The translations under genes were made by a program, and so were the position numbers. A stretch of 64,000 nt of DNA from Temnopleurus reevesii (taxonomy: Eukaryota > Echinodermata > Echinoidea > Temnopleuroida > Temnopleuridae), in assembly GCA_036244855.1 (NCBI GenBank), contig BQKZ01001934.1, positions 19,027 through 83,026 on the forward strand, given 5' to 3'. The notes under the pieces are model-generated. The model made no database searches. It worked only from the letters and a program-made list of their open reading frames with translations, and was not told where the DNA came from. Below are positions 9,122-20,031 of this stretch, one piece after another (position 1 is the stretch's first letter; each line of letters opens with the position of its first letter).

Positions 9122-9946
9122 CTAGTTAGAGGCACTTCCCTCCTTGGAGGCACCTCCCTTGACCTGCTCCATTGTGGCTCGCTTGCACTTCTGGAGCAGC
9201 TCTGGCTTGAGCTCCCGCTGGTAACAGGGAATTCCAGCTGCCTGCCAGTACAGTTTGTTGACCAGAGTATCCGACAATACTGAAGTACTAAGACTTGAAC
9301 GAAATTCAGTTGAATTTTTCCGTACCACACTAAATATTCGCTCATCTTCTGCATTGCTGTGTGATACTGATAATATTACCATCATCAGTTTTGGTAGGTG
9401 TACATATTTTATTTGTCCAGTGGCATTGTCTTTTACTTTGGAGATGTCCACCCATACCTTATCTGCCCGTCCCTCCAAGTCAATGTTATCAAAATCATCA
9501 AGTTGATCATTAGCAAATTCGCTTTCCATCTTGTCCAGTTTCTCTGCCATGTGGAACCGCTCTGTGAAGAAACGGACTGAGGTGAAGCTTGCCTGCAGAC
9601 GGTTCCTGTAATTGGCGACTGAAGCATGCTTTAGGAATTCATCACTCAATGGAAAGGTGCTAATGATGTAGTCGCAAACAGTTGAGAAGTAGGTCCTCAC
9701 TGAGGCAAAGAATTGATCGATTTGTTTTGAGGAAATAGAGTCCCTGTGAGTGTCAATGCACTGCCTCACTTCCTGGCCGACCATCAACTCGTCATCACTC
9801 CTTTGATTTGCCTTGTCTCTGTATTTACAATCCTTCAGATCAGCTGATTTCAGTATGACAGGCTGAACAAATCGTAAAAGAATGTTCCTGAGAAGTCCAT
9901 TCAGCTTGTCATGCAAAAGGTGAACCACTGGTTCACCAACTGCCAT
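9122..9946 (-). CDS. hAT transposase-like C-terminal region
   Basis: An uninterrupted frame of 274 codons from an ATG at 9946 to TAG at 9122. The motif LPKLMMVILSVSHSNAEDER followed by IFSVVRKNST is the hAT-family C-terminal dimerisation region; the preceding alpha-helical part (LLRNILLRFVQP, YFSTVCDYIISTFP) fits the end of the RNase H-like fold of hAT-related proteins. The usual N-terminal BED finger and catalytic domain are absent, so this is either the last exon of a larger gene or a fragment. An AG acceptor (ACTTCAG) lies just upstream of the ATG, and TGA closes the frame upstream of it. The tail is Lys/Glu-rich. Open reading over this length argues for a fairly young copy or selection. 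Confidence 0.72.
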   Translation of the reverse strand: MAVGEPVVHLLHDKLNGLLRNILLRFVQPVILKSADLKDCKYRDKANQRSDDELMVGQEVRQCIDTHRDSISSKQIDQFFASVRTYFSTVCDYIISTFPLSDEFLKHASVANYRNRLQASFTSVRFFTERFHMAEKLDKMESEFANDQLDDFDNIDLEGRADKVWVDISKVKDNATGQIKYVHLPKLMMVILSVSHSNAEDERIFSVVRKNSTEFRSSLSTSVLSDTLVNKLYWQAAGIPCYQRELKPELLQKCKRATMEQVKGGASKEGSASN

Positions 9947-10571
9947 TTTAGAATTGTGCTCTGAAGTTGTTCAAAGATGGCAATATTTTTTAAACTTGAA
10001 AATATTTGAAAGGGTTCACATTATCTCTTGATCATCTCTTGGCATTGGCTTTGAGATGGATCCCAGAGGCCTGAAGGCTCTCGGCTGCCTTTTGCTACGC
10101 AGTCTTTTTCCTCAATTTGGTTTGAAATCAAATGACACCAAAATACAATGCAACTGCCATTTTAGGATTGTGTTCTGAAGTTCTTCATATGGCCAAAATC
10201 TTGTTTTTTTTTCTTTGTATGGCAACTCTAAGAATTAATGGGATAGACATATGGAAAGGTTGATTATTTGTGGAATGTCTAACATATAATTTATCATGTA
10301 TTTCATGTTATGCTTGAAGTCGAATTGATTGTGGTAAGGGTTTGTTAATGTCCTTTTGGTTGCAAATAAAGTCAGATGTGTATTTAAATAGATTTGTTTC
10401 TCATCCAAGCTGGAACATATACTTCACATACAGACCATATTTCATGTAGCTTAGTTAGTTTTTGCTTGTGACTAGGTGACCACAATATAAGCTGTCAACT
10501 ACTGATTGGCAGCATCTGTGACAGCTCTGTCGTCATTTTACCTATTGAGTTTGCCCAAATATTATCATGTT
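9947..10571. other. Intergenic DNA with a 35-bp duplication
   Basis: The start of the hAT frame and its flank (AACTGCCATTTTAGAATTGTG, 9938-9972) recur at about 10149-10184 (AACTGCCATTTTAGGATTGTG). This is a local duplication of the exon boundary. Nothing else is recognised. Confidence 0.4.
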
Positions 10572-10680
10572 AATTGAAGAGAGTTGATCAGTTGTCTCAA
10601 GATGTGCAAACATAGAACGTTGAATAGTGACGTTTCAGCCGTTTGCACATCGTGAGACAACTGATGAACTCTCTTCAATT
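10572..10680. repeat. Foldback element, 40-bp arms
   Basis: The left arm AATTGAAGAGAGTTGATCAG.. and the right arm ending ..CTGATGAACTCTCTTCAATT are inverted complements for about 40 bp around a 30-bp centre. It is a MITE-like hairpin. Confidence 0.75.
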
Positions 10681-11516
10681 ATTCTTCACCACGATGAACC
10701 TCTTTCAAACCATATTATCATGTTATACTTTAAAGGGGATCTTAATTGAGATTCACTGGGATTACTTAGACTGGATTAGATAATGGTTGATTGAAATTTT
10801 AGCTGCTTTTCCGAAATTTTCGCTCCCGGGCTCTAGGCACTATTATTAGTACTTCTAATTAAAAAAAACGTCCTTAGATGGACGGATGGAGACCCATTTT
10901 AAGTATTCTTAACACATGAAGTATATGTTGTCATGTGCTTTCTTTTTTTTTTTTATATTCATTCCATAATTTATGAGCAAGTTTTGTAGACTTAGCCGCA
11001 ATTCTGTTTTCTTTTTCAATGTATTCATAGTCATGCTATGAGTGTTCTTATATTAATTGAATGTTCTTTTAATACACTTAAGATGAAGGGATGTGGGGCA
11101 GACACCATTAACATATGATGCATTGATGAAAGTTCAAACATTGACATATTAGGCATAATGTTCATACTAAGACATTTTATCTCTGCATAAGACATATACA
11201 AATGATAATATCCTCACAATGTCATGATATGTGTTTTACTTGGTAATCTAACGTTTCTGTCATAATTCAGTTATATGCAAACATGTATTTTTGATAGAAA
11301 AAATAATAAAATGAGCATCCATCTGATGTACATAATAGAAGCATTTTCTTTCAAGATGTAATTTATTCAATGTTGTGTACCATATGTCCCAAAAAAATGA
11401 CAACGGGGCTTTCAGGATTGATAACTTTTGAAAATGAATATGAAAATAGATGCGGTTTGGAATGTCGAATATATAACTATTCATCCATATTTGGTGAAAA
11501 TTTCATGAAATTTGCT
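10681..11516. other. AT-rich DNA without a gene
   Basis: No gene, RNA or repeat could be supported in this stretch. Confidence 0.4.
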
Positions 11517-11755
11517 TGAGTGGTTACAATGAAATGAAGCTTTTTGTATCGGATGTCATAATTCCGTTCTGCACAAGTTTGTGAGGATAGAGACGTGCGA
11601 TATGCCCCAAAACAAAAACAGTAACATTCATTTTGACCAGTGAAACATTGGAAGTTGAAGTAACCATTGTGCTTTACACGTCTCCGTCCTCACAAACTTG
11701 TGCAGAACGGAATTATGACATCCGCTACAAAAAGCTTCATTTCTTTGTAACCACT
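11517..11755. repeat. Large foldback with about 79-bp arms, abutting a gap
   Basis: The segment from AGTGGTTACAATGAAATGAA (11517) to about 11597 is repeated as its inverted complement from about 11677 to 11755, where N begins immediately after ..TTTGTAACCACT. The centre is about 79 bp. The arm may continue inside the gap. Confidence 0.85.
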
Positions 11756-12346
11756 NNNNNNNNNNNNNNNNNNNNNNNNNNNNNNNNNNNNNNNNNNNNN
11801 NNNNNNNNNNNNNNNNNNNNNNNNNNNNNNNNNNNNNNNNNNNNNNNNNNNNNNNNNNNNNNNNNNNNNNNNNNNNNNNNNNNNNNNNNNNNNNNNNNNN
11901 NNNNNNNNNNNNNNNNNNNNNNNNNNNNNNNNNNNNNNNNNNNNNNNNNNNNNNNNNNNNNNNNNNNNNNNNNNNNNNNNNNNNNNNNNNNNNNNNNNNN
12001 NNNNNNNNNNNNNNNNNNNNNNNNNNNNNNNNNNNNNNNNNNNNNNNNNNNNNNNNNNNNNNNNNNNNNNNNNNNNNNNNNNNNNNNNNNNNNNNNNNNN
12101 NNNNNNNNNNNNNNNNNNNNNNNNNNNNNNNNNNNNNNNNNNNNNNNNNNNNNNNNNNNNNNNNNNNNNNNNNNNNNNNNNNNNNNNNNNNNNNNNNNNN
12201 NNNNNNNNNNNNNNNNNNNNNNNNNNNNNNNNNNNNNNNNNNNNNNNNNNNNNNNNNNNNNNNNNNNNNNNNNNNNNNNNNNNNNNNNNNNNNNNNNNNN
12301 NNNNNNNNNNNNNNNNNNNNNNNNNNNNNNNNNNNNNNNNNNNNNN
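11756..12346. other. Assembly gap (591 N)
   Basis: Unknown bases. The reading frames that cross it are artefacts. The left border is the end of a hairpin arm and the right border is GT-rich low-complexity DNA, both common causes of gaps. Confidence 0.99.
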
Positions 12347-14698
12347 TACTGTTGATCTGTGTGTGTGTATGCCTAAATATTGGTGTATGCAGGTATGTGT
12401 GTGTTTGTTTGTTTGTGTATGTGTGATCACAATCCTGGATGTTTATGTGTATGAGAGAGTTTTTTTACTGTTACATACATCGCCAAGTAATTACTTGTGT
12501 GATGGAGTTTAATATATTCCCGGAGGGGATTTAAAACACTTTCAAACGGGGAGTAAATTAATGAGCAAATTATTTGCAACCAGTACTATAGTAATGATTA
12601 AATTCAATCTTACTGATCACTGATGTTCGTCTGGTACAAGTACCTGTTTCATAAAGACATAAGGTACGCACGATTCTACGCATGTACGACTGGTAATCCT
12701 TTCCTATATTCACTGGTGACCCCTTAGGCTACTACAAAATTGTCAACTGAGAAAGGGACACCAGTCGAGTACTGCACGTAATGAACACCAAGTCGGTCAA
12801 TCGACTCACTAGTTATTGCGGTGTACATCTCTGTTCCATGTGCAAGGACATTAGTATGTTCCAAAGAGTTAAAGTCAGGGCGTCATGATCGACATGACTT
12901 CCGGTTGCAAGCGCTTATAGGACGGCATGTTGCGTATTGCGGCAACATGCATATTTGAAATTTCCTAGCTTACGCACCTTGCCAAGCTCAAAAACTCGGA
13001 ACACTTCTAACGACTTTCCGATCCATGTTGTCGTGCGTGTAACATTGATTCGTCCCCTCTTCGACTTATATATAATTTGCTCACTAGGTATTCAAGGTTA
13101 AAAATGCCGTGATTTTTCTGTTCGCCAAACTTCGCATTTAAAAATGACCGCGGTTAGTTTGCCACTAGTTTGCGCCCTCTAAACGTCATGTCGCCCCACC
13201 TTTATTTGATGTGTTCATATCTAATGAAGATAAAAGCGGAATGCGATCGCAATATGGCACGTATAATCATTTTGGTGTTTTTTTTTTTTTTACTAAGAAT
13301 GCCGTTAAGACTCAGAAGAAAACACTATATAAACCATTTCTGCAAAATATAATGGATCGTGGACAATAGAGCCATACGCCGTGTATTGAACTGTGCGGAT
13401 TCAACAATCACAAGCCGGTTCTGATTTGAATAGCATTACTTAGGGGCATTGAATTGGCGGTCGACTTAATTTTACGGAAATACATTATATCGTGTTAGAA
13501 TATGACCTTGTAAAATTCAGGTGATTCCTGCCCCTTCCCTCCCCTTCCCGTTTCTTTTCCACCTATTTTCTTATTTCTTTCTCTTTTTTTTGGGTGGGGG
13601 TCGCTTGAGAAATCACAAGGGCGGCCATCCCTCTGCGCCCGTTGGCTCCATTCCTGGTTGACATCAGCTGAGGGTCACCCTAGTTCTAGTCAAAGTTTAA
13701 GAAAGTATGTCATTTTGTGTCGTCTGCAGTTGACTCCCATAAAATGACGCCATTTTGAGTTGAATTCGACTGATGTGAAATTATTTGGGTATTATTTTAA
13801 AACGTTCGATCGCGTAGTTTGTTCAACCTTTTCCCACCATGGACGTCATATTATATAATATGACATGTTTTAATTCTTACAATATTGGCTGATAACGACT
13901 TTTCTATTCCTTAGGGATGTGTGAAATTACGCATAAAATATATTGCTCATGTGTGATAAATATGTTTTGCTGAACTATAAAGGCACCATCAATTGCACAC
14001 CCTGGGAACAATAAGCTTCCTAATTATCCAAACGTTCAATTTCCATTGCCGTAGAAGAATTGAATTGCCATGGTAACTTAAAAGTTAAGTATTGCGAAAA
14101 TTACTTGTTTTCTATAATATACTACCAGTCTTAATCACATATACAGAACTTTGATATGTGTGTTATCGTTCGATCGGTTTATATCAACATTTATCTTACT
14201 CCTGAGGGACATTCGGTAATAGTTTGTTCCACATGATAATAATGGGAGGAAATGATAATTCCCCGCGCGGATAAATGCAGAAATAGGGAGTATTTCTAGG
14301 TCGTGTCATGCGGTATATTCAATATTTTTGCATGAACAAGTAAAGAAATATATTTTCAGCTGTATTGAGTGAACTCTTGCTTCGAACGTTGGTCTAATGA
14401 GGTAGGTACAATAGCACCGCTCGATGTTTTGAAAAGAATCAACACCTTATACACCACAACTGTTTTGCCACATGCTNTTTTCACAGTTTGTTCATCTTAT
14501 TTTTCTTCATTTAATGAAAGCAATTCAATGTCTGAGTGTAGTTCCCCATTAAGAACGACCGGTGTCCGTTATTGTGGGGAATAAAACTTCAAAATAACTT
14601 AAAAACTCCTTGAAACACCGCCCCAGGAACTAGATCATAATTCAATCGCCTGTTTCACGCGCCCTACTAAACGAACCACAGGATTGTTGTTTCCTATT
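12347..14698. other. Intergenic DNA, no gene supported
   Basis: It starts with a GT-rich stretch (12357-12425). At about 12640-12790 (GTTTCATAAAGACATAAGG, TACGCACGATT..) there is a diverged relative of the foldback at 62669-62836. A single N sits at 14477. At about 14480-14585 there are remnants of the CAATGTCTGAGTG / TTCCCC element type seen complete at 50697-50985. No coding region is recognised. Confidence 0.45.
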
Positions 14699-14872
14699 GG
14701 GGTGTTGCTCAAAATCAACTGCAAATCAACTGCAACTTTGCAAATTGTAACGCGCATTTACATTCGCGCATGGTGCGCGCATCTAACAAGACGCACATGA
14801 AACAATGATTTTGATTGGCGTATTCGGATCAACTGCAACTTGCGATCGATTGTAACTTTTGAACAACACCCC
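14699..14872. repeat. Inverted-repeat element GGGGTGTTG
   Basis: The ends GGGGTGTTGCTCAAAATCAA and (inverted) GGGGTGTTGTTCAAAAGTTA face each other across about 170 bp. The interior repeats the words CAACTGCAA and GCGCGCAT. It looks like a MITE. Confidence 0.6.
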
Positions 14873-14937
14873 TATGAGTGTCACAAAAAGCACCGAGGTG
14901 AGAGTGGCTTGATAAATTTCTGGCATAAAGAAATCTG

Positions 14938-15012
14938 TGCCGCGATCGGGAATCGAACTCAGTGTGATTGAAGCTCGAAGACATAAGCGCTAGACCATAC
15001 ACCTCCTTATGC
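14938..15012 (-). repeat. tRNA-like SINE head
   Basis: On the minus strand, TATGGTCTAGCGCTTATG.. (A-box-like) is followed by a T-arm/B box GAGTTCGATTCCCGATCG. Acceptor-stem pairing is not intact, so I read it as a tRNA-derived SINE or pseudogene rather than a working tRNA. Confidence 0.5.
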
Positions 15013-16048
15013 TTATTGTCCACAATGGTACGACGCGCGACGCTTGTAACAGATGAATCTTCTCTACCTCAATCTATCATTTTGATACACTAATATCTCT
15101 TTAGAATTATCGTTCTCATTTTTTTCCATCTGTCTTATACAGAAATTAATATTCTCAGTTTATTTATTTATACATTGTATGTATAGGAAGATAACCATGG
15201 TAACTCTGAATTAAAAATTGTTCGATTTGAGTCATAATCTTTAGAATTTCAGACGAATAATTAGACTTCTGGTGAATCTTCCTATATCAATTTCTTTATT
15301 TTTTGTTATTATTTCACTTGTTGCATACGACCTTCCTCAGGATTTCTGTCTCAAAACTGTAATTAGGGAAAGAGTTATTGGCAACATTTCACGCGCCCAG
15401 TTTATCTATTATTATCTCTCTATTTTCCAGTTACATTTAAGCTTAGTTTTATAGGTGTTTCATAATGTGATTCAAGGCCTTCATCATACCCGTTTTAAAC
15501 ATCTTAGCATTAATTTCATTTCATTTATTTCCACAGCATTATCATCGGATCAGTGTTCTTGGTACGTGTTCCATTCTTACACGGAAATTTTAGTGTATCA
15601 AAATAAGGATTATGCAATTTCTATCGTTTCACTGATTTGTTCCGAATCGGCGATTTCCCGTCCAAGAGCTCAATACCTTAAGAATTACTTTTAAAAAATA
15701 TTCTAATTGCAAAATGGCATTGCAAATATACTTCACATGTATTCCAACGCAATTCTATAAAATGGACATTAAAGCACTTTTGCGTCATAACTTCCACCCA
15801 CATGTCTGCGCACGATAATTTGGAAACTCAAATGGGATCTTTGTCCGGAGCTTGCATTGGTGTTCGTATGGCATTAAGGAGCTCTTCTTGATCATATTCT
15901 CGGGGTCGTAACTCGACTGTGCACATCTCGCGATTGTTTTCGGGATACATGCATCGTTTATTCTCTTGAAATTTAAAACATTTTTGTAAGCAGTGACTAG
16001 ATATTACTGAGTGCTTTTCCGCGCATTTCGTATAAGAAAAATAGTATT
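15013..16048. other. Upstream region of the two-exon GPCR gene
   Basis: AT-rich DNA with no coding region. It would contain the promoter of the GPCR gene starting at 16049, but I see no convincing TATA box or start site. Confidence 0.35.
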
Positions 16049-18493
16049 ATGGATGAGGTCAACTCGACAGAAGCGGTGCTACTATACACACCGTTGACGG
16101 ACCATGAGATTTTGGCAGCCTACATCGACTCCATCCTGCAGAAGGTAAAATGGGCCATCAGTATTCCCGCGCTTTTGCTCTCCTTCATCACCGTCCTCAT
16201 CTTCATCTTCAATCGGAAGCTTCGACAGCAGCACAACATCTTTCCCTTCAACATCGCTCTTGCCGACATGATGGCCATTCTCAACTATGCTCTGCTCCTC
16301 GGCGAGGTCATATACCACAGGGTAGGTCAAAATATTATAAACGTAGAAGAAATTCGTAAGATTATACCATAGTTGCCAACTCAAGGATGCCCTTAAAATG
16401 TGAAAATGAAAATTGTGGAAATACCTAACTTTTGAACGGATTGCCCAATTTTGTTCAGATTTTCACATGTTCAATTTAGTTTTCTGTATTCACTGACAGA
16501 ACATCAATGTCTGGGTGAAGTTTCCCTTTAATCACAACCAAAAATAAATATATTCTTCACCACGGTATACACGCGAATATGTGTATTACAAGTTGTCCTG
16601 GGCCCCGTAACATAAAGGTTTGCGATTAATCGCTAATCTGATAGCGATTGCTATCAATCGCTAGTCTATATATGGCAAATAATGTACTAAAGTTTGCAAT
16701 TGATCGCAAAATCAAATAGCGATTGATCGCAAAGCTTTATGTTACGGGGCCCTGGACTGGGAAAAAAGTACAGCACTCGGACGGGATTCGAACTCATGAC
16801 CTTTCGCTTACAAGACCAGTGGCATGACCATTAGACACCGGTTAGGGGTACTCCGGTAGTCTAGTGGTTATGGTGCTCGTGTACTGAACGAGAAATCATG
16901 GGTTCAAATCCCATCAGGATGCTGTGAATTATTTTTTAATAGCCCAGGGTAACAAACAGATTCTTGTTTATACCCGGTTAGTGAATAGAGAATCTATTTT
17001 ATTGTAAAGTTATAATCATTTAAGTCTTGGCCTAAATAGTGATTGAAACTCGTTTTTTCTTATTACAAGATTTGGGGTTCAAATCCCAGGCATGGTGTTT
17101 GTTTCTTCCAGCTCTAAATTCAGCCACATTAATTGTGCTTTATTTTGATTGGTCACCTGACAATAATTTATTCCTTTAACCCAGAAACGCGCGTTTACAG
17201 CAGTGTCGCTCATAAAGCCTCAAGGGGTCAAGCACGATTGCTGAAGGGGGCAAAAATGTTGAGGTGATGACTCTGATCAGCGCCTCGAAGGGGGGAGGGG
17301 GCTGCAAAATTTCAAATTGGTCGAACCATTTGTATAATAATTTACATTTGTAAAGATCTGTAATATCAAAGAGTTCTCACGCCTCTACCTGTTATGCTGT
17401 CTTTTGGAGATCAGTAGCTCTGAGGAATGAAGACAAGCTCTGATTACGATCGACAACAGATCAAGTGCGCCGTGAATTTCACGACCATGGCGCGAAATCG
17501 ACGATCTGGCTTGCAAACTCTCTAATCCAGGACGCAAATTTTGCGATAACGTAATGTGCAATAACAAAGCATGTGCAATAGAAATACGATTTATTTTCAT
17601 TTGATCGTATTTTTATGTTACAGGCCCCATTACAACGATGCAAGTTTAGCGTCCCCGTATTTTACTGGTTATTTATTTTTACCCATCTAAGTCCCGTAAC
17701 ATAAAGCTTTGCACTCGATCGTACGATTGATATCAATCGCAAGTCTATGGGAAATCATGTACAAAAGTTTGCGATTGATTGCAAACTTGCTTTATGTTAC
17801 AGGCCCCTAGTGAGATGTCTCAAGGGTAGATTTCTCTTATTATGTTACATATATTCTCTCCCTATTTTCCAGAATCTCTTGGCATACGCATTACAATGCA
17901 CCTACATGCTGGTCTCGTACGAGAGCATCATGCTAGTGGCTCTTTATCGCTACTGCAACATCGTCCTCGATCCCTTCGGCAACCGCCAGCTGGTCACTAC
18001 CCCTCGCTGCGCCGTGGTCTGCCTCGGGACCTGGGTGCTGACGATTACGGTGATGGCGGCGTCAACGCCCTTCCTCAACGAAGCCGGTCTCGTGATCATG
18101 GTCTCATCCCTCTTCCTCGTCTTCGCCATCCTTGCGGGGTTGTTCAACTGGCTCGTCTACCGCGGTATCTCCACGCTCAGCACGCTCCGGTCAGACGGCG
18201 TCGACAACATGGCGCAACGTGTGAAGGAGAACAAGCGCGTATTGAAGACGTTCCTCATCATCTATGTAACCACCACAGCAGGATGGATAGGTGGGTCTAT
18301 GGTCGCTATCAGAGTGTTCTTGCAGGATGACGTCCTCCTGGCCTTCCTCTACTTGGTCAGCGAGCTGTTCTTTCTCTTGAGCTGGATCTCTGATGTGCTG
18401 GTCTACTGGTTTCGTCTTGAGGAGTTCCGCTCGATTCTGTCCAAGGTTTCGTCGTATTGCAAGAGCCGCCGTATAGTTCCAGTGAACACATAA
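16049..18493 (+). CDS. Orphan rhodopsin-like GPCR, two exons
   Basis: Exon 1 is 16049-16321 (donor GTAGGT) and exon 2 is 17873-18493 (acceptor TTTTCCAG), joined in phase 0 to 297 residues ending in TAA. Seven hydrophobic segments are visible: WAISIPALLLSFITVLIFIF (TM1), NIFPFNIALADMMAIL (TM2 with the conserved D), LLAYALQCTYMLV (TM3), CAVVCLGTWVLTITVMA (TM4 with W), MVSSLFLVFAILAGLFNW (TM5), VLKTFLIIYVTTTAGWIGG (TM6) and LLAFLYLVSELFFLLSW (TM7). The DRY position reads LYRY and the NPxxY position reads SDVLVY. The TM4-TM5 loop is very short and has no Cys, so the usual TM3-ECL2 disulfide appears absent. It is a plasma-membrane receptor of unknown ligand, similar in style to the rapidly expanding echinoderm GPCR lineages. 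The ATG is the first after an in-frame TAG. Both splice sites fall cleanly between TM2 and TM3. Confidence 0.85.
16600..16752. repeat. Foldback element GGGCCCCGTAACATAAAG in the GPCR intron
   Basis: The ends are inverted complements (GGGCCCCGTAACATAAAGGT and ACTTTATGTTACGGGGCCC type). The interior repeats GCGATT and ATCGCTA words in both orientations, so almost the whole 153 bp can fold. A diverged relative is at 17691-17808 and a weaker one at 22777-22878. Confidence 0.85.
16771..16843 (-). repeat. tRNA-like SINE head (Thr-like)
   Basis: On the minus strand, CCGGTGTCTAATGGTCATGC (A-box side), CTGGTCTTGTAAGC (anticodon region resembling Thr-TGT) and GAGTTCGAATCCCGTC (B box) follow in tRNA order. 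The acceptor stem does not pair, so it is read as tRNA-derived rather than a functional gene. Confidence 0.55.
16850..16925 (+). repeat. tRNA-like SINE head, opposite orientation
   Basis: CCGGTAGTCTAGTGGTTATG (A box), a 5-bp anticodon stem CTCGT/ACGAG with a 7-nt loop, and a perfect T stem ATGGG/CCCAT around TTCAAAT are present. The acceptor stem is not convincing. It stands head to head with the tRNA-like piece at 16771-16843, inside the GPCR intron. Confidence 0.55.
16926..17690. other. GPCR intron sequence
   Basis: Intronic DNA. A further B-box-like word (GGGGTTCAAATCCCAGG) occurs near 17071-17088. No coding exon is supported between the two GPCR exons. Confidence 0.4.
17691..17808. repeat. 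Foldback element, relative of 16600-16752
   Basis: GTCCCGTAACATAAAGC at the left and GCTTTATGTTACAGGCCCC at the right are inverted ends, with GCGATTGAT-type words inside. It ends 64 bp before GPCR exon 2. A spurious upstream ATG (17747) in frame with exon 2 comes from this element. Confidence 0.75.
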
Positions 18494-18839
18494 ACGTCCA
18501 TATTCCTAGATAAGGATATTGTATTTGTCAACAAACACTCTATCGACTATTGGTCTTTTACCTATATTATAATTGTCAGCAAATATTGTATGATTTTGTC
18601 ACAACCACTCGATCGACTATTGGTCTCTTACGTACCATCACATTTTACAGTTAGAAAAAAAGGTGCATCTTGGGACCTTGAAATATTGGAAGAATCTTTT
18701 TTTGTTTTCAGTACTAGTGCATTTTTGTTTAATGTGTATCGTATTTCGCACGTTTTCCTCAAAGTCTTTTTTTTTCTTCAAAATATTAAAGAAAAAACGA
18801 GGCAGCTGTGGGATTGAACATATGAGGGGCTACTTGGTT
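18494..18839. other. 3' flank of the GPCR gene
   Basis: The words ATCGACTATTGGTCT occur twice (about 18541 and 18612), a small duplication. The right part (from about 18800) looks like the 3' end of a SINE whose tail is the microsatellite that follows. Confidence 0.4.
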
Positions 18840-18985
18840 CCAAGCAAGAGTGGATACGTGCGCTATATAAATTGCATATATTATTATTATTATTATTATT
18901 GTTATTAATATTATTATTATTAATACTTTTATTGTTATTACTATTATTATTATTATTATTATTAGTGTTATTATTATTATTATTG
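18840..18985 (+). repeat. SINE tail expanded into a (TTA)n microsatellite
   Basis: GTGCGCTATATAAATTGCAT, the 3'-end block of the local SINE type, runs directly into about 100 bp of imperfect TTA repeats. The Ile/Leu/Asn-rich reading frames over it are not genes. Confidence 0.85.
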
Positions 18986-19626
18986 ACAAACTGTGTCATT
19001 CGCTGCTTTAGACTAATGGACAGATTCGAAAGACATCAAATGCAGAATCCGTATACGTGAACGGTGCCAACGTATTTCCATTCTACCTCTCAAGAGGTAC
19101 TGCACTCCAATGTTAAAATAAGTCCAAGCTCATTTTGTAGAGCGTCTGGCTTGGAATGACGTGATTCTTCATGGGATGGCTTCGAACCATGCATCTGCAG
19201 GGGGTTTTTTTTAATATTTTGCAAAAATATTTGCACCTGAGTGACAAGTGTGATCCCAGGTTTGCATCATTTTGAACTTTTAACGGTGCAAAGTAGCACA
19301 TTTTTCTTAGTATGTCTTTTTGTATTTTTCACTAACTACTAGATTATGCTGCAATTTGACAAAGACGATGTGAAAATGAATATAGATCTAATTTCAATTT
19401 GTATTGCTGCAAAAATTGTGCTGAAATTGTGACACGTCATACAGAAGTGACGCAGTGTCTACACATTGGAATATATGTTGCACAATCTCATTCGATTATA
19501 CTCTATATAGTTATTCTTTCTAAGTGATTTTGTTAAGCTTGCTTTTATTTTTAATGACATTACCGTATTCCGGAGACTGCAGAAATTGAGGGCATGGGTT
19601 TTGCAGTAAATGAGTGCAAATATATT
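18986..19626. other. Intergenic DNA
   Basis: No gene, RNA or foldback element could be supported. Confidence 0.35.
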
Positions 19627-19754
19627 GCCCCGGTCACATAGGACCCCGGAAGCAACACGATTCACCCCGACTCGTTGTTATGAGGCAGATAACTGTGAAT
19701 TAACAAAGAGTCGGGGTGAATCGTGTTGCTTCCGGGGTACCATGTAACCGGGGC
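19627..19754. repeat. 128-bp foldback element, copy 1
   Basis: The terminal arms begin GCCCCGGTCACATAGGACCC and cover about 50 bp each. The spacer on the plus strand reads GTTATGAGGCAG...AATTAACAA. Copies 2-4 are at 20461, 21421 and 23153. Confidence 0.9.
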
Positions 19755-20031
19755 TTTAGGTAATGTGCAAAAGTGTAATTCACTGCCCCTCCCTTTTTTC
19801 AAACGTTCCGCGTTGCCGCAGCGCAGTGATGTGTGAGCCCCCGTGTCACACTTTTTTTTACATATAACACTACGCACTTCATAAGTTTATTTTTAAAGCG
19901 AATACTCCTTATTATTATCAGCATCTGAGACAAGATGATATCAAACTTGTTATACTATAGGGTTCGCAATGAGAACCAAAACATTAGGGTTTAAAAAACT
20001 ACGACAGTCCTACGGATGCTTACGTGCAACG

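Noticed and set aside
11633..12430. Reading frames of 240-246 codons on both strands
   Set aside because: They consist almost entirely of unknown bases in the assembly gap.
14369..14584. 71-codon plus-strand frame near the single N
   Set aside because: It contains an N and overlaps a remnant of a foldback family. No domain is seen.
16850..16925. Functional tRNA gene
   Set aside because: Anticodon and T stems fold, but the acceptor stem does not pair and the anticodon loop (ACT) is atypical. A tRNA-derived SINE is more likely.
17747..18493. GPCR reading frame starting upstream of exon 2 (248 codons)
   Set aside because: The extra N-terminal part translates a foldback element and intron. The clean acceptor at 17872 and exon 1 with TM1-TM2 give a complete seven-segment receptor.
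18778..19060. Asn-, Ile- and Leu-rich frames
   Set aside because: They are translations of a TTA microsatellite.
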